From Krasilnikovia cinnamomea (GTDB lineage: Bacteria > Actinomycetota > Actinomycetes > Mycobacteriales > Micromonosporaceae): DNA of 64,000 nt. Where the stretch lies: the NCBI RefSeq assembly GCF_004217545.1, contig NZ_SHKY01000001.1, positions 744,001 to 808,000 on the forward strand. The letters run 5' to 3'. The notes under the pieces were generated by a model. That model made no database searches, was not told the DNA's origin, and was given only the letters and a program-made list of their open reading frames with translations. Made by a program: the position numbers and the translations under genes. Each line of letters starts with the position of its first letter. Position 1 is the first letter of the stretch. Shown piece by piece: positions 30,272-44,828 of the stretch.

Positions 30272-31546
30272 TCAGTTGGCCGCCACCGCGGCGGCGATCG
30301 CCGCGGTAATGCGGCCCACGTCGGCGTCGTCCGCCACGTACGGGGGCATGGTGTAGATCAGGTCGCGGAAGGGGCGCAGCCACACGCCCTCGGCGACGGC
30401 CGCCGCGGTGGCCTTCGCGACGTCGACGTCGACGTCGAGCTGGACCACGCCGATGGCGCCCAGCACCCGCACGTCGGCCACCCCCGCGGCGCCGCGCAGC
30501 GGTTCCAGGCCGGCCGTCAGGCCCCTCTCGATGCGGCGTACCGCACCGGCCCAGTCCGTGGCCTGGAGCAGGCCGATGGAGGCGTTGGCGACCGCACAGG
30601 CCAGCGGGTTGCCCATGAACGTGGGTCCGTGGGCCAGGCCGCCGCCCTCGCCCGCCGAGACGGCCTCGGCGACCCCGGTGGTGCACAGCGTCGCGGCCAG
30701 GGTCAGGTAGCCGCCGGTCAGCGCCTTGCCCAGGCACATGATGTCCGGAGTCACCCCGGCGTGCTCGGCCGCGAACAGCGTCCCGGTACGCCCGCAGCCG
30801 GTGGCGATCTCGTCGAAGATCAGCAGGATGTCGTGGGCCCGGGTCACCTCGCGCAGCACCCGCAGGTACCCGGGGTGGTGGAAGCGCATCCCGCCCGCAC
30901 CCTGCACGATCGGCTCCACGATGACCGCGGCCAGCTCGTCCGCGTGCCGCCCGATCGTCGCGGCCAGCTCGTCGGCGTACGCCTGGTCGAACCCGGCCGG
31001 AGGCGGCGGGGCGAAGACCTGCCGGGGCAGCACCCCGGTCCACAGCTGGTGCATGCCGCCGACCGGGTCGCAGACGCTCATCGGGTGGAACGTGTCGCCG
31101 TGGTAGCCGCCGCGCCACGTCGCCAGCCGGTGCCGCCGCGGCCCGTGCCGGAACCGCTGCGCCTGCAACGCCATCTTGATGGCCACCTCGACGCCCACGG
31201 AGCCGGAGTCGCACAGGAAGACGTGCTCCAGGCCGTCGGGGGTCAGCTCGACCAGCGTGGCGGCCAGCTCGACCGCCGGGGCGTGGGTGAGCCCGCCGAA
31301 CATGACGTGGCTCATCCGGCCGCTCTGCTCGGCCAGGGCCGCGTCCAGCACCGGGTGCCGGTAGCCGTGGATGGCGGCCCACCACGACGACATCCCGTCG
31401 ACCAGCTCCCGGCCGTCGGCCAGCCGCAGGCGCACGCCTTCGGCACTGTCCACCACGTACGGATCGGAGCGCCCCGGCATCGGCCCGTACGGATGCCAGA
31501 CGTGCGCCCGGTCCAGCTGCAGCAGCCGCCCCGGGCCGCTGGTCAC
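30272..31546 (-). CDS. bioA: 7,8-diaminopelargonic acid synthase (BioA)
   Basis: 424 residues. A PLP aminotransferase that transfers the amino group of SAM to KAPA in biotin synthesis. N-terminal [13 protein letters not shown] is the BioA hallmark, with [11 protein letters not shown] substrate residues, [12 protein letters not shown] around the PLP Asp, and the PLP Lys in [13 protein letters not shown]. The GTG 31546 overlaps the pyrD stop by 4 bases, so it is translationally coupled to a pyrimidine gene. No other bio gene is in the window. Both the overlap and the motifs make the call secure. Confidence 0.95.
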   Translation of the reverse strand: MTSGPGRLLQLDRAHVWHPYGPMPGRSDPYVVDSAEGVRLRLADGRELVDGMSSWWAAIHGYRHPVLDAALAEQSGRMSHVMFGGLTHAPAVELAATLVELTPDGLEHVFLCDSGSVGVEVAIKMALQAQRFRHGPRRHRLATWRGGYHGDTFHPMSVCDPVGGMHQLWTGVLPRQVFAPPPPAGFDQAYADELAATIGRHADELAAVIVEPIVQGAGGMRFHHPGYLRVLREVTRAHDILLIFDEIATGCGRTGTLFAAEHAGVTPDIMCLGKALTGGYLTLAATLCTTGVAEAVSAGEGGGLAHGPTFMGNPLACAVANASIGLLQATDWAGAVRRIERGLTAGLEPLRGAAGVADVRVLGAIGVVQLDVDVDVAKATAAAVAEGVWLRPFRDLIYTMPPYVADDADVGRITAAIAAAVAAN

Positions 31547-32577
31547 GGGCGGGCTCGTTCCGCGGCCGTGGCGGCGGCGCGGGCCGCCGCGCGGACCAGG
31601 CCCGGGCCGCGGTAGACGAATCCGGTGTAGAGCTGCACCAGCGAGGCTCCGGCGTCGAACAGCCGGGCCGCGTCGTCGGGTTCGAGGATGCCGCCGACCC
31701 CGATGATCGGCAGGGCGCCGCCGGTCTCGGTGTGCACGAACTCCACAATCTTGCGGGACCGTTCGGTGAGCGGCCGCCCGGACAGCCCGCCCGCCTCCCC
31801 GGCCCGCGCCTGGTCGGCCGCGGCCAGCCCGTCCCGGGCCAGGGTGGTGTTCGTGGCGATCACCCCGGCGGTGCCCGTGGCCAGGCACACCTCCAGCACC
31901 TCCGAGATCGCGGACTCGGAGAGGTCGGGGGCGATCTTCACCAGCACCGGGGTCTTGCCGACCAGGGCGCCCAGCAGCGCCGCCAGCGCCGACCGGTCCT
32001 GCAACGCGCGCAGGCCCGGGGTGTTGGGCGAGGAGACGTTGACCGCGATGTAGTCCGCGTACGGGCGGAGCAGGTTGTACGACGTCAGGTAGTCGTCGAC
32101 CGCCTCGTCGAGGGGGGTGACCTTGGACTTGCCCAGCGAGATCCCCAGCGGCACGGGCAGCGGCCCGAGGGCGGCCAGCCGCTGCGCCAGGGCGGCGGCA
32201 CCGGCGTTGTTGAAGCCCATCCGGTTGATGATCGCCTCGCTGTCGCGCAGCCGGAACAGCCGTGGCCGGTCGTTGCCGGGCTGGGCGTGTGCCGTCACCG
32301 TGCCCACCTCGACGAAGCCGAAGCCGAGCGCGGGCCAGGCGGGCAGGGCGACGCCGTTCTTGTCCATGCCCGCCGCCAGCCCGACCGGGTTGGGGAAGCG
32401 CACCCCGAACGCCTCGACGGGGGCGCTCACCGCGTACCGGCGGCGCAGCAGCGCCAGGCTGCGCTGCCGTCCACTCAGGGCGGCCAGCCGCCGCAGGGTG
32501 AACTCGTGCGCCGCCTCCGCGTCGCCGCCACCCACCCGGAACAGCACCGGCCGCACCAACCGCTCGAACGCGCTCAC
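31543..32577 (-). CDS. pyrD: Dihydroorotate dehydrogenase (quinone), class 2
   Basis: 344 residues, membrane-associated FMN enzyme that passes electrons to the quinone pool. The N-terminal helix pair (about 1-40: [23 protein letters not shown]) marks class 2. FMN and substrate sites: [34 protein letters not shown] with the catalytic Ser and [15 protein letters not shown] 32577 has GGGGAG 8 bases upstream. It follows carB by 46 bases and overlaps bioA. Confidence 0.96.
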   Translation of the reverse strand: MSAFERLVRPVLFRVGGGDAEAAHEFTLRRLAALSGRQRSLALLRRRYAVSAPVEAFGVRFPNPVGLAAGMDKNGVALPAWPALGFGFVEVGTVTAHAQPGNDRPRLFRLRDSEAIINRMGFNNAGAAALAQRLAALGPLPVPLGISLGKSKVTPLDEAVDDYLTSYNLLRPYADYIAVNVSSPNTPGLRALQDRSALAALLGALVGKTPVLVKIAPDLSESAISEVLEVCLATGTAGVIATNTTLARDGLAAADQARAGEAGGLSGRPLTERSRKIVEFVHTETGGALPIIGVGGILEPDDAARLFDAGASLVQLYTGFVYRGPGLVRAAARAAATAAERARP

Positions 32578-32623
32578 CGCCGCCCACTCCCCGCGCCGGG
32601 GACCTGCGGACGGGCGCCGAGGG

Positions 32624-35934
<3,311 letters not shown>

Positions 35935-35935
<1 letters not shown>

Positions 35936-37050
35936 CAGGAAGCCCTCTTCTCGACGAGCTCCACGAAGCGATCGAACAGGTAGTCCGCGTCGTGCGGGCC
36001 CGCAGCCGCCTCGGGGTGGTACTGGACGGTGAACGCGGGCACATCGAGGGCCCGCAGCCCTTCGACCACGTTGTCGTTGAGGCACACGTGACTGACTTCG
36101 ACCCGGCCGAACTCGGTGTCGGTCACCTTGTCGGCCGGGGCGTCGACGGCGAAGCCGTGGTTGTGGCTGGTCACCTCGACCTTGCCGGTGGTGCGGTCCA
36201 GCACGGGCTGGTTGATGCCGCGGTGGCCGTACCCGAGCTTGTAGGTGCCGAAGCCGAGCGCGCGGCCGAGGATCTGGCTACCGAAGCAGATGCCGAACAG
36301 CGGGATGCGGCGGCGCATCACCTCTTGCGCCAGCGCGACCGGGTGGTCGGCGGTGGCGGGGTCGCCGGGGCCGGGCGAGAAGAACACCGCGTCCGGGTTC
36401 ACCGCCAGCAGGTCCTCCACGCTGGACGACGACGGCAGGATGTGGGTGGTCACCCCGCGCTCGGCGAGGCGCCGGGACACGTTGCGCTTGATGCCCAGAT
36501 CCAGCGCGGCGATCGTGTAGCGGTGCTCCCCCACCGCCTCGACCGTGTACGGCTGGGGCGTGCTCACCTGCGCGGACAGGTCCGCGCCGACCATGCCGGG
36601 CGCCTGCTGGACCTTGGCCAGCAGTGCCTGCGGGTCGGTGTCCAGGCTGGACACGCCGACCCGCATGGCGCCGCGTTCGCGCAGGTGCCGGGTCAGCGCC
36701 CGGGTGTCGATGCCGCTGATGCCGACGACGCCCTCGGCGGCCAGCCGTTCGCCGAGGTCGCCGGTGGCCCGCCAGTTGGAGGGGCGGCGGGACGGGTCGC
36801 GGACCACGTAGCCGGAGACCCAGATCCGGTTCGACTCGTCGTCCTCGCCGTTGACGCCGGTGTTGCCGATCTGTGGCGCGGTCTGCACCACGACCTGCCG
36901 GTGGTACGACGGGTCGGTCAGGGTCTCCTGGTACCCGGTCATGCCGGTGGTGAAGACCGCCTCGCCGAAGGTCTCGCCGACGGCGCCGTACGCCTCACCG
37001 GCGAACGTGCGGCCGTCCTCGAGCACGAGGATCGCAGGGGTGCGTGTCAC
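35935..37050 (-). CDS. carA: Carbamoyl-phosphate synthase small subunit
   Basis: 371 residues. Glutamine amidotransferase that feeds ammonia to CarB. N-terminal CarA domain ([28 protein letters not shown]) and C-terminal class I GATase with the Cys nucleophile in [17 protein letters not shown] and the His/Glu pair in [13 protein letters not shown]. The nucleophile loop reads CFGSQ rather than CLGHQ. GTG 37050 overlaps the pyrC stop by 4 bases, fixing the start. Confidence 0.97.
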
Positions 37051-38315
37051 TTGGTCGCCTTCCCGTCCAGGACTGTCGGCTCTCCCCGGAGGAAGGTCGC
37101 GACGATGCGACCCGGCAGGGTGGTGCCCGCGTACGGTGTGTTGCGGCTGCGGCTCGCCAGCCCGGCCGGGTCGACGACCCGGCGGGCGGACGGGTCCACC
37201 AGCGTCAGGTTGGCCGGCGAGCCGACCGTGAGGTCCCCGCCGTGCCCGGTCAGCCCGGCGATCCGGGCCGGGGCGCGCGACATCCGCTCGGCGATCAGGT
37301 CCCACTGCTCACCGAGGACCGAAAGCACGACCGGCAGCGCGGTTTCCAGGCCGACCATGCCGGGGCGGGCGTACGCCCACTCGCACTCCTTGTCCTCCAC
37401 GGCGTGCGGGGCGTGGTCGGTGGCGACGATGTCGATGGTGCCGTCGGCCAGGGCGGCGCGCAGCGCCTCGATGTCGGCGGCGGTACGCAGCGGCGGGTTC
37501 ACCTTGTACACCGGGTCGTAGCTGGCGGCCAGCTCGTCGGTGAGCAGCAGGTGGTGCGGAGTCACCTCGGCGGTGACCCGCACGCCACGGGCCTTGGCCT
37601 GGCGCAGCACCTCGACGCTGCCCGCGGTGGAGACGTGGCAGACGTGCAGGCGGCTGCCCACGTGCTCGGCCAGCAGCACGTCCCGGGCGATGATCGCCTC
37701 CTCGGCGACGGCGGGCCAGCCGGTGAGGCCGAGCCGGGTGGAAACCTCGCCCTCGTGCATCTGCGCACCCTCGGTGAGCCGGGGCTCCTCGGCGTGCTGG
37801 GCGATGATCCCGTCGAACGCCTTCACGTACTCCAGGGCGCGGCGCATCAGCCGGGGGTCGGCGACGCAGAAGCCGTCGTCGGAGAAGATTCGTACCCGGG
37901 CCGCGGAGTCGGCCATCGCGCCCAGCTCGGCGAGCTGCTTGCCCGCGAGCCCGACCGTGACCGCGCCGATCGGCTGCACGTCGACCAGCCCGGCCTCCCG
38001 GCCGAGCCGCCACACCTGCTCGACCACGCCCGCGGTGTCGGCGACCGGGGAGGTGTTGGCCATCGCGCAGACCGCGGTGTAGCCGCCCAGCGCGGCGGCC
38101 CGCGAGCCGGTCTCGACCGTCTCGGCGTCCTCGCGGCCGGGCTCGCGCAGGTGGGTGTGCAGGTCGACCAGGCCGGGCAGGGCGACCAGCCCGGCCGCCT
38201 CGATCACCTCGGCGCCCTTCGCGTCGCCGTCGGCGATCACCCCGTCGCGGATCAGCAGGTCGCGGGGCTCACCGCCGAGAACCCGGACACCCTTGATCAG
38301 GTACGCCGCCATCAT
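37047..38315 (-). CDS. pyrC: Dihydroorotase, class I
   Basis: 422 residues. A zinc amidohydrolase that closes carbamoyl aspartate to dihydroorotate. Metal ligands: HTH in [13 protein letters not shown], Asp in FSDDGFCV, His in [10 protein letters not shown], and the final catalytic Asp in [15 protein letters not shown]. Two ATG codons in tandem at 38315 and 38312 are possible starts; the first overlaps the pyrB stop by 4 bases. Standard length and context. Confidence 0.97.
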   Translation of the reverse strand: MMAAYLIKGVRVLGGEPRDLLIRDGVIADGDAKGAEVIEAAGLVALPGLVDLHTHLREPGREDAETVETGSRAAALGGYTAVCAMANTSPVADTAGVVEQVWRLGREAGLVDVQPIGAVTVGLAGKQLAELGAMADSAARVRIFSDDGFCVADPRLMRRALEYVKAFDGIIAQHAEEPRLTEGAQMHEGEVSTRLGLTGWPAVAEEAIIARDVLLAEHVGSRLHVCHVSTAGSVEVLRQAKARGVRVTAEVTPHHLLLTDELAASYDPVYKVNPPLRTAADIEALRAALADGTIDIVATDHAPHAVEDKECEWAYARPGMVGLETALPVVLSVLGEQWDLIAERMSRAPARIAGLTGHGGDLTVGSPANLTLVDPSARRVVDPAGLASRSRNTPYAGTTLPGRIVATFLRGEPTVLDGKATK

Positions 38316-39232
38316 TTGCCTCCCAGGAGCAGGTAGAGAACGGCCATCCGGACGCTGACGCCGTTGGTGACCTGTTCGACGATGGTGGAGCGGGGCGAGT
38401 CGGCCACCGCCGGGGTGATCTCCATGCCGCGGTTCATCGGGCCGGGGTGCATGACGATCGCGTGCTCGGCCAGCCGGTGCATCCGGGCGGCGTCCAGGCC
38501 GTACCGGCGGGCGTACTCGCGGGCCGAGGGGAAGAAGGAGTCCTGCATCCGCTCGGTCTGCACCCGCAGCATCATCACCACGTCGGCGGTGGGCAGCACG
38601 GCGTCGAGGTCGTACGAGACCTCGGTGCCGGGGGCCAGCGCCGCCGCGACGTCCAGCGGGATCAGCGTCGGCGGGCCGACCAGCGTCACCTTGGCGCCCA
38701 GAGTGGACAGCAGCAGCACGTTGGAGCGGGCCACCCGGCTGTGCAGCACATCGCCGACGATCACCACGTTCAGCCCGGCGAGCCGGCCGAGGCGCGAACG
38801 CATCGTGTACGCGTCCAGCAGCGCCTGGGTCGGGTGCTCGTGGGTGCCGTCACCCGCGTTGACCACGGAACCGTCGATCCAGTTGGCGAGCCGGTGCGGG
38901 GCGCCCGAGGCGGAGTGCCGGATGACGACCGCGTCCGCGCCCATCGCCTGCAACGTCAGCGCGGTGTCCTTGAGGCTCTCGCCCTTGCTGACGCTGGAGC
39001 CCTTGGCGGAGAAGTTGATGACGTCCGCGGACAGGCGCTTGGCGGCGGCCTCGAAGGAGATCCGGGTCCGGGTGGAGTCCTCGTAGAAGAGGTTGACCAC
39101 GGTGCGCCCGCGCAGGGTGGGCAGCTTCTTCACCTCACGGCCCGCCAGCGCGGCCATCTCCGCGGCGGTGTCGAGGATCAGGATGGCGGTGGGTGCGTCC
39201 AGATCGGCCGCCGACCGCAGATGCTTGATCAT
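38312..39232 (-). CDS. pyrB: Aspartate carbamoyltransferase catalytic subunit
   Basis: 306 residues. Joins carbamoyl phosphate and aspartate. Carbamoyl-phosphate loop [50 protein letters not shown] and the aspartate site [10 protein letters not shown] are all intact. No regulatory pyrI gene is present, as usual in Gram-positive bacteria. Start and end overlap pyrR and pyrC by 4 bases. Confidence 0.98.
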   Translation of the reverse strand: MIKHLRSAADLDAPTAILILDTAAEMAALAGREVKKLPTLRGRTVVNLFYEDSTRTRISFEAAAKRLSADVINFSAKGSSVSKGESLKDTALTLQAMGADAVVIRHSASGAPHRLANWIDGSVVNAGDGTHEHPTQALLDAYTMRSRLGRLAGLNVVIVGDVLHSRVARSNVLLLSTLGAKVTLVGPPTLIPLDVAAALAPGTEVSYDLDAVLPTADVVMMLRVQTERMQDSFFPSAREYARRYGLDAARMHRLAEHAIVMHPGPMNRGMEITPAVADSPRSTIVEQVTNGVSVRMAVLYLLLGGK

Positions 39233-39792
39233 TTCTCGCCTCCGGTGAGCCGGACCTCGTCCGTACCGTCGTCGGTCTCGGCCAGCGCCACGCGCACGCT
39301 CTCGGACCGGGCGGTGGGGATGTTCTTGCCGACGTAGTCGGCCCGGATCGGCAACTCGCGGTGACCCCGGTCGACCAGGACGGCGAGTTGCACCGAGCTG
39401 GGCCGCCCGATGTCGCTGAGCGCGTCCAGCGCCGCCCGGACCGTACGGCCGGAGAAGAGCACGTCGTCGACGAGAATGACCCGGCGCCCGTCGATGCCGC
39501 CCGGCGGCAGTTCGGTCTTGCCGAGCGCACGGGTGGCGTGCAGCCGCAGGTCGTCGCGGTAGAGCGTGATGTCGAGCGCACCGACCGGGACGTCCACGCC
39601 TTCGAAGGCGTGGATCCGGGCGGCCAGGCGGCGGGCCAGCGGAACACCCCGGGTGGGGATGCCGAGAAGCACCGTGCCCGTGGCACCGGAGGTCTTCTCG
39701 AGGATCTGATGGGCGATCCGATCCACCACCCGGTGGAGATCGGCCCCGGAAAGAATGATCTTGTCAGTAGTGTCGGCGCGTGGATATGCCAC
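39229..39792 (-). CDS. pyrR: Bifunctional pyr operon regulator / uracil phosphoribosyltransferase
   Basis: 187 residues. Binds pyr leader RNA when UMP is high and also has uracil phosphoribosyltransferase activity. The PRPP motif [18 protein letters not shown] and [11 protein letters not shown] are typical. GTG 39792 is preceded by a perfect AAGGAGG 6 bases away, and that ribosome site adjoins a PyrR-loop-like hairpin. First gene of the operon pyrR-pyrB-pyrC-carA-carB-pyrD-bioA-pyrF. Confidence 0.96.
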   Translation of the reverse strand: MAYPRADTTDKIILSGADLHRVVDRIAHQILEKTSGATGTVLLGIPTRGVPLARRLAARIHAFEGVDVPVGALDITLYRDDLRLHATRALGKTELPPGGIDGRRVILVDDVLFSGRTVRAALDALSDIGRPSSVQLAVLVDRGHRELPIRADYVGKNIPTARSESVRVALAETDDGTDEVRLTGGEK

Positions 39793-39798
39793 GGCTGA

Positions 39799-39827
39799 CC
39801 TCCTTCCCCGCCTCACGGGACGGGTCG
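39799..39827 (-). promoter_or_regulatory. Predicted PyrR-binding hairpin next to the pyrR ribosome site
   Basis: The minus-strand RNA reads CGACCCGTCCCGTGAGGCGGGGAAGG in pieces: CCCG pairs with CGGG and displays GTGAGGC, which resembles the conserved loop bound by PyrR. The AAGGAGG of pyrR (39805-39799) begins right at the stem. In actinobacteria PyrR sites that overlap the pyrR ribosome site are known and point to control of translation. A further small hairpin ACCCCTG/CAGGGGT (39871-39855) lies upstream. Confidence 0.6.
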
Positions 39828-39993
39828 TTAAAGGATGTCTGGCGGGAAACCCCTGGGGCAGGGGTCAACCCACTGGCTGGCGTCACGTTACCAGTGAACA
39901 CAGAGTGCAGGTCCGTGACGTGCCCTACCCGCCGAGGAAAGGGGCTAAAGTGGTCAAGTTACGCGACTCCCGCGTCTCATCGGTAACCGACAC

Positions 39994-40022
39994 TTGACCC
40001 GGGATCGCAAACTCCGTACCGT
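39994..40022 (+). promoter_or_regulatory. Promoter of bldD
   Basis: TTGACC (39994-39999) and TACCGT (40017-40022) are 17 bases apart, the best match to a vegetative promoter in the window. The start would fall near 40029, giving a leader of about 58 bases. A BldD self-binding box could not be placed with certainty. Confidence 0.7.
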
Positions 40023-40086
40023 CACGCTGCGTAGCGATCCGCAGAGGAAGAACCCTCTGGGCCAGCACAGCACTGGGAGTGACCGT

Positions 40087-40575
40087 ATGCCGTCTGAGTA
40101 CGCCAAGTCGTTGGGCGCCCGCCTGCGCTCCATTCGCCAGCAGCAGGGCCTGTCCCTGCAGGGCGTGGAAGAGAAGTCGAACGGCCGCTGGAAGGCCGTC
40201 GTGGTGGGCTCGTACGAGCGCGGCGACCGTGCGGTCACCGTGTCCCGTCTGGCCGAGCTCGCCGACTTCTACCGCGTCCCCGTGTCGGAGCTGCTGCCCG
40301 ACGGCAGCGGAGTCCGGCTCGAAGCCACCAACAAGATCGTTCTCGACCTCGAGAAGCTGTACGACACCACCAGCGAGGACCTCGCCTACGTGGCGCGGTA
40401 CGCGCGGGCCATACAGCAGCAGCGCGGTGACTACAACGGGCGGGTGCTGTCCATCCGCGCCGACGACCTGCGCGCGCTGGCCATCGTCTACGACATCTCG
40501 CCGTCCGGCCTCATCGAGCGCCTGACCGAGCAGGGTGTCCTGGTCGCCGACCCGCGGGCGTTCTTCGCCTCCTGA
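40087..40575 (+). CDS. bldD: Developmental master regulator BldD
   Basis: 162 residues. In Streptomyces a c-di-GMP-dependent repressor of sporulation genes. N-terminal HTH_3 DNA-binding domain (about 8-65: SLGARLRSIRQQQGLSLQG, GRWKAVVVGSYERGDRAVTV). C-terminal domain with the c-di-GMP signature RGD followed by 8 residues and RADD (IQQQRGDYNGRVLSIRADDL), so ligand binding should be intact. ATG 40087 with GGGAG 8 bases upstream; the longer open frame from 39994 starts within the promoter and is rejected. The interdomain linker, with NKIVLDLEKLYDTTSED, differs from Streptomyces. Confidence 0.97.
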   Translation: MPSEYAKSLGARLRSIRQQQGLSLQGVEEKSNGRWKAVVVGSYERGDRAVTVSRLAELADFYRVPVSELLPDGSGVRLEATNKIVLDLEKLYDTTSEDLAYVARYARAIQQQRGDYNGRVLSIRADDLRALAIVYDISPSGLIERLTEQGVLVADPRAFFAS

Positions 40576-40591
40576 GCACCGAACCCCACCA

Positions 40592-40630
40592 GCGGAGCCC
40601 GCGTCGCCCCTCCGGCGACGCGGGCTCCGC
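40592..40630 (+). terminator. Terminator of bldD
   Basis: A perfect 17-base stem GCGGAGCCCGCGTCGCC / its complement (40592-40608 with 40614-40630) and a 5-base loop, 16 bases past the bldD stop. There is no U-tract, as often in high-GC actinobacteria. Confidence 0.75.
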
Positions 40631-40659
40631 CGTCTGTGGGGCGGGATTGCCGCAGATCC

Positions 40660-40696
40660 TGGTGAGTTCGGGTTAGCCCCCAACCCGAACTCACCA
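40660..40696. repeat. Palindrome between bldD and nusB (copy G)
   Basis: Perfect 15-base arms TGGTGAGTTCGGGTT (40660-40674) and its complement (40682-40696) around a 7-base loop. It is preceded by GATCC (40655-40659), and the core GAGTTCGGGTTAGC is shared with copies A and B, so it belongs to the same family. It sits between two separate terminator hairpins in a convergent gap. Confidence 0.7.
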
Positions 40697-40786
40697 ACTA
40701 TGTGGAGCGGACCTCGCCGTGGGCGGCTGAGCCGCACCCCGGCACACGCAGGCGCGGGCGGGCAAGGACGTGGGGCACACAGACCG

Positions 40787-40816
40787 ACGGCCCGGACCAT
40801 GGCTGGTCCGGGCCGT
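40787..40816 (-). terminator. Terminator of the nusB transcript
   Basis: A perfect 13-base stem ACGGCCCGGACCA / TGGTCCGGGCCGT (40787-40799 with 40804-40816) with a 4-base loop, 11 bases past the nusB stop on the minus strand. No U-tract. Confidence 0.7.
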
Positions 40817-40827
40817 GAACGCGCACG

Positions 40828-41262
40828 TCAGCGGGTGGCGAACTCCGCGATGCGGCCCAGGATGCCGTTGAGGAAGCGCGGGCTGTCATCGGTGGACATC
40901 TGCTTGGCCAGCTCGACCGCCTCGGTGATCGCGACCGGGTCGTCGATCTCGGGCACGTAGAGCAGTTCGTACACCGCGATGCGGGCCAGGTTGCGATCCA
41001 CCACGGGCATCCGGGACAGCGTCCAGCCCTCGGCGTAACTGGCGATCAGCTCGTCGATCCGGTCCAGGTGCGTGGCCACACCCTCGACCAGCCCGACGGT
41101 GTACTCCAGGTGATCCGGGTGCGGCTTGGCGATGCGTTCCAGGTAGCCCGCGAGCACCTGGCGGGGCGGCAGATCCCGCAGGTCGGCCTCGTAGAGGACG
41201 TCCAGCGCCCGCTTGCGCGCCTTGCGACGCGCGGGCATCTGCAGCTTGGGGGCCTCGGGCAT
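40828..41262 (-). CDS. nusB: Transcription antitermination protein NusB
   Basis: 144 residues. An all-helical RNA-binding protein that works with NusE/S10 in rRNA antitermination. N-terminal RRKARKRALDVLYEADLRD, central SRMPVVDRNLARIAVYELLY, and the final FLNGILGRIAEFA are characteristic. Its ATG shares one base with the efp stop (TGATG). End of the aroQ-efp-nusB part of the shikimate operon. Confidence 0.96.
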   Translation of the reverse strand: MPEAPKLQMPARRKARKRALDVLYEADLRDLPPRQVLAGYLERIAKPHPDHLEYTVGLVEGVATHLDRIDELIASYAEGWTLSRMPVVDRNLARIAVYELLYVPEIDDPVAITEAVELAKQMSTDDSPRFLNGILGRIAEFATR

Positions 41263-41819
41263 CAGCTGCGGCCGAGGTAACGGCCGTCGCGGGTATCGAC
41301 CTTGATCTTCTCGCCGGTGGTGATGAACAGCGGCACCTGGACGGTCGCGCCGGTCTCCACGGTCGCCGGCTTGGTGCCGCCCGTCGAGCGGTCGCCCTGC
41401 AGGCCCGGCTCGGTGTACGTCACCTCGAGGAAGACGCTGGTGGGCAGCTCGATGTAGAGCGGCACGCCCTCGTGGGTCGCCACGGTCGCCTCGGCCTCGG
41501 GCAGCAGGTAGTTCGCCGCCTCGCCCACGGTGCCACCGGGCACGTGGATCTGGTCGAAGGTGTCCAGGTCCATGAAGACGAAGTCGTCACCGTCGAGGTA
41601 CAGATACTGCATCGTGCGCTTGTCGACCGTGGCCGTGTCGACCTTCGTACCCGCGTTGAAGGTCTTGTCCACCACCTTGCCGGAGAGCACGTTCTTGAGC
41701 GTCGTGCGCACGAACGCACCGCCCTTGCCCGGCTTGACGTGCTGGAACTCCACGACGGCCCAGAGCTCGCCGTCGAGGTTGAGCACGAGGCCGTTCTTGA
41801 GGTCGTTCGTAGTGGCCAT
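41262..41819 (-). CDS. efp: Elongation factor P
   Basis: 185 residues, three beta-barrel domains. Rescues ribosomes stalled on polyproline, a frequent need in this organism given proline-rich proteins such as the one at 53547. N-terminal [20 protein letters not shown] and the tip loop with its Lys in [16 protein letters not shown] are seen. No EpmA-type or YmfI-type modification gene is nearby. Coupled to nusB. Confidence 0.97.
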   Translation of the reverse strand: MATTNDLKNGLVLNLDGELWAVVEFQHVKPGKGGAFVRTTLKNVLSGKVVDKTFNAGTKVDTATVDKRTMQYLYLDGDDFVFMDLDTFDQIHVPGGTVGEAANYLLPEAEATVATHEGVPLYIELPTSVFLEVTYTEPGLQGDRSTGGTKPATVETGATVQVPLFITTGEKIKVDTRDGRYLGRS

Positions 41820-41861
41820 GTCCTGCCTTGATCTTGACGCGATAGAAGTGACCCGAAAAGT

Positions 41862-42320
41862 TTACCGGCGCGGCGTGTCACCCGACGAATCGGGCCACCG
41901 CGCGATGTGCTGCAACGCCAGCCGGTAGCCGTCGACCCCCAGCCCGGCGATGACGCCGGTGGCGACCGCGGAGACCACCGAGTGGTGCCGGAACTCCTCC
42001 CGCGCGTGGATGTTGGAGATGTGCACCTCGACCAGCGGGGCGCGCAGCAGCGCGCAGGCGTCCCGGACCGCGTACGAATAGTGCGACCACGCTCCGGGGT
42101 TCAGCACCACCGGGGCCTGCTCGTCGGCGGCGGCATGCAGCCAGGCCAGCATCTCGTGCTCCGCGTCGGTCTGCCGGACCCGCACGTCCAGGCCCAGCTC
42201 CGCGCCGGTCGCCTCGCACATGGCGACCAGGTCCGCGTACGAGGTGACGCCGTAGACGTCGACCTGCCGGGTGCCAAGCCGCCCCAGGTTCGGCCCGTTG
42301 AGCACGTGCACCCGCCTCAT
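41862..42320 (-). CDS. aroQ: 3-dehydroquinate dehydratase, type II
   Basis: 152 residues, the dodecameric type II enzyme of the shikimate pathway. [21 protein letters not shown] with the flexible-loop Arg and Tyr, [15 protein letters not shown], and [18 protein letters not shown] carry the substrate residues. ATG 42320; the ribosome site AGGCAGG is weak. It lies 55 bases after aroB. Confidence 0.96.
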   Translation of the reverse strand: MRRVHVLNGPNLGRLGTRQVDVYGVTSYADLVAMCEATGAELGLDVRVRQTDAEHEMLAWLHAAADEQAPVVLNPGAWSHYSYAVRDACALLRAPLVEVHISNIHAREEFRHHSVVSAVATGVIAGLGVDGYRLALQHIARWPDSSGDTPRR

Positions 42321-42375
42321 GCTGTGCCTGCCTTTCGCGTGCGCTCGCGGCCCTCGCTGCGCTCGGTGCACTCGC

Positions 42376-43517
<1,142 letters not shown>

Positions 43518-43524
43518 CTGCGCC

Positions 43525-44286
43525 ATGCCAAAAATCAACGTGTACCTGCCCGACGACCTGGCCGAAGCCGTCCGTGACACCGGGGTGCCGATCTCGGCGG
43601 TCTGCCAGCGCGCGCTGGAGCAGGCCGTCAAGCGCATCGCCGCGATCCGGCAGATCACCCTGGACGACCTCGCCGCCGACGGCACCGCTGGTGACGTACG
43701 CGGCGGCGGCGGGTTCCTGACCGACCGGCTGCCGCACTTCACCGCTCGCGCGGCGACCGCGGTCACCCTCGCGGTGGCGCGGGCCCGCGACGCCGGTGCG
43801 CCGACCGTGGGCACGGGCGATCTGCTGCACGCCATGGTGGCCGAGGGCGGGAATCTGGCGTTGCAGATCCTCACCTCGATGGAGATCGACCCGGTGCGGC
43901 TGGCGGCACCGGGCGCTCCGGCGGAGCCGGGAGGTGGCGGCGGGCTGCGGTTCAGCGACCCGGCCGCGGCCGCGTTGGAGCTGACCGTCGCCGAGGCCAC
44001 CGCGCTCGGCCACAACTACGTCGGCTGCGAACACCTGCTGATCGGCCTCGCCGCGGAGCCCGACGGCGCGGCCGGACGGGCGCTGCGCGCGGCGGGCGCC
44101 GACGCCAAGGTGGTGCGCCGGACGGTCGTCGCGGCTCTGGCCGGATACACCCACCTGCGGGCGCAGACGGCGCCGGCCACGGGCCCGGGCGCGCTCATGA
44201 CCGCGGTACGCCAGGAGTTGCGCCCGCTGGTGGCGCGCATCGAGCGACTGGAAGCGCGCCTCAGCCCCGCGCCACCCTCCGAATAG
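43525..44286 (+). CDS. Ribbon-helix-helix plus Clp-N-domain regulator
   Basis: 253 residues. Residues 1-45 (PKINVYLPDDLAEAVRDTG, PISAVCQRALEQAVKR) have the strand-helix-helix pattern of CopG/RHH DNA-binding domains. Residues about 70-210 hold two Clp-N (ClpC N-domain) repeats: ARAATAVTLAVARARDAGAP with VGTGDLLHAMVAEGGNLA, and AAALELTVAEATALGHNYVG with CEHLLIGLAAEPDGAA. There is no AAA+ ATPase. The C-terminus ends in a short coiled coil (LVARIERLEARL). A palindromic operator precedes it. It divides aroB from aroK. I infer a transcription factor that senses a protein or peptide ligand; this is a prediction. Confidence 0.8.
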   Translation: MPKINVYLPDDLAEAVRDTGVPISAVCQRALEQAVKRIAAIRQITLDDLAADGTAGDVRGGGGFLTDRLPHFTARAATAVTLAVARARDAGAPTVGTGDLLHAMVAEGGNLALQILTSMEIDPVRLAAPGAPAEPGGGGGLRFSDPAAAALELTVAEATALGHNYVGCEHLLIGLAAEPDGAAGRALRAAGADAKVVRRTVVAALAGYTHLRAQTAPATGPGALMTAVRQELRPLVARIERLEARLSPAPPSE

Positions 44287-44324
44287 GAATGTCCGGGCGG
44301 CTCGTGCCGATGTCGGCGGGTGAC

Positions 44325-44828
44325 TCAGGTGTCGAGCCGAGCGGCCAGCAGCTCCGCGATCTCCTGCGGGGTGCGGCCGTCGGTGGCCACGGTGTGCGTG
44401 GCCACCGACTCGTACAACGGGCGGCGCTGGTCCATCAGGTACTTCAAGGTCGCCCGTGGGTTCACGCTCAGCATGGGACGCCCGGCGCCCAGGCCGACCC
44501 GCTTCACGGCGTCGCTGAGCTCGACGGACAGATACACGACCCGGTGCGCCGCCAGGGCGGCCCGGGTGCCGTCGTCCATGATCGCGCCGCCGCCCAGGGC
44601 GAGGACCCCGTCGAAACCCGCGAGGGCGTCCGCCACCGCGACCCGCTCCAGAGCCCGGAACGCGGGCTCGCCGTCCTCGACGAAGATGTCCGGGATCGGC
44701 TTGCCCGCCGTCGTCTCGATCAGCGCGTCGGTGTCCGCGAACGGCACCTCCAGCAGCGCGGCCAGGGCCTGACCGACCGTGGACTTGCCGGCCCCGGGCG
44801 GGCCGACCAGCACGCAGACCGGCGTCAT
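44325..44828 (-). CDS. aroK: Shikimate kinase
   Basis: 167 residues. P-loop [16 protein letters not shown], shikimate-binding DTDALIE, the Gly-rich [17 protein letters not shown], and the lid Arg in [13 protein letters not shown]. Phosphorylates shikimate at O3. Its ATG shares one base with the aroC stop. It converges on the RHH-ClpN gene with a 38-base gap. Confidence 0.96.
   Translation of the reverse strand: MTPVCVLVGPPGAGKSTVGQALAALLEVPFADTDALIETTAGKPIPDIFVEDGEPAFRALERVAVADALAGFDGVLALGGGAIMDDGTRAALAAHRVVYLSVELSDAVKRVGLGAGRPMLSVNPRATLKYLMDQRRPLYESVATHTVATDGRTPQEIAELLAARLDT

Noticed and set aside
39994..40086. 31-residue N-terminal extension of BldD
   Set aside because: It would start in the -35 box of the promoter; BldD orthologues begin at the MPSEYAK-type N-terminus, which has a ribosome site.
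39925..40800. 291-codon minus-strand open frame over bldD
   Set aside because: Antisense shadow of bldD and of its terminator and palindrome; no ribosome site.
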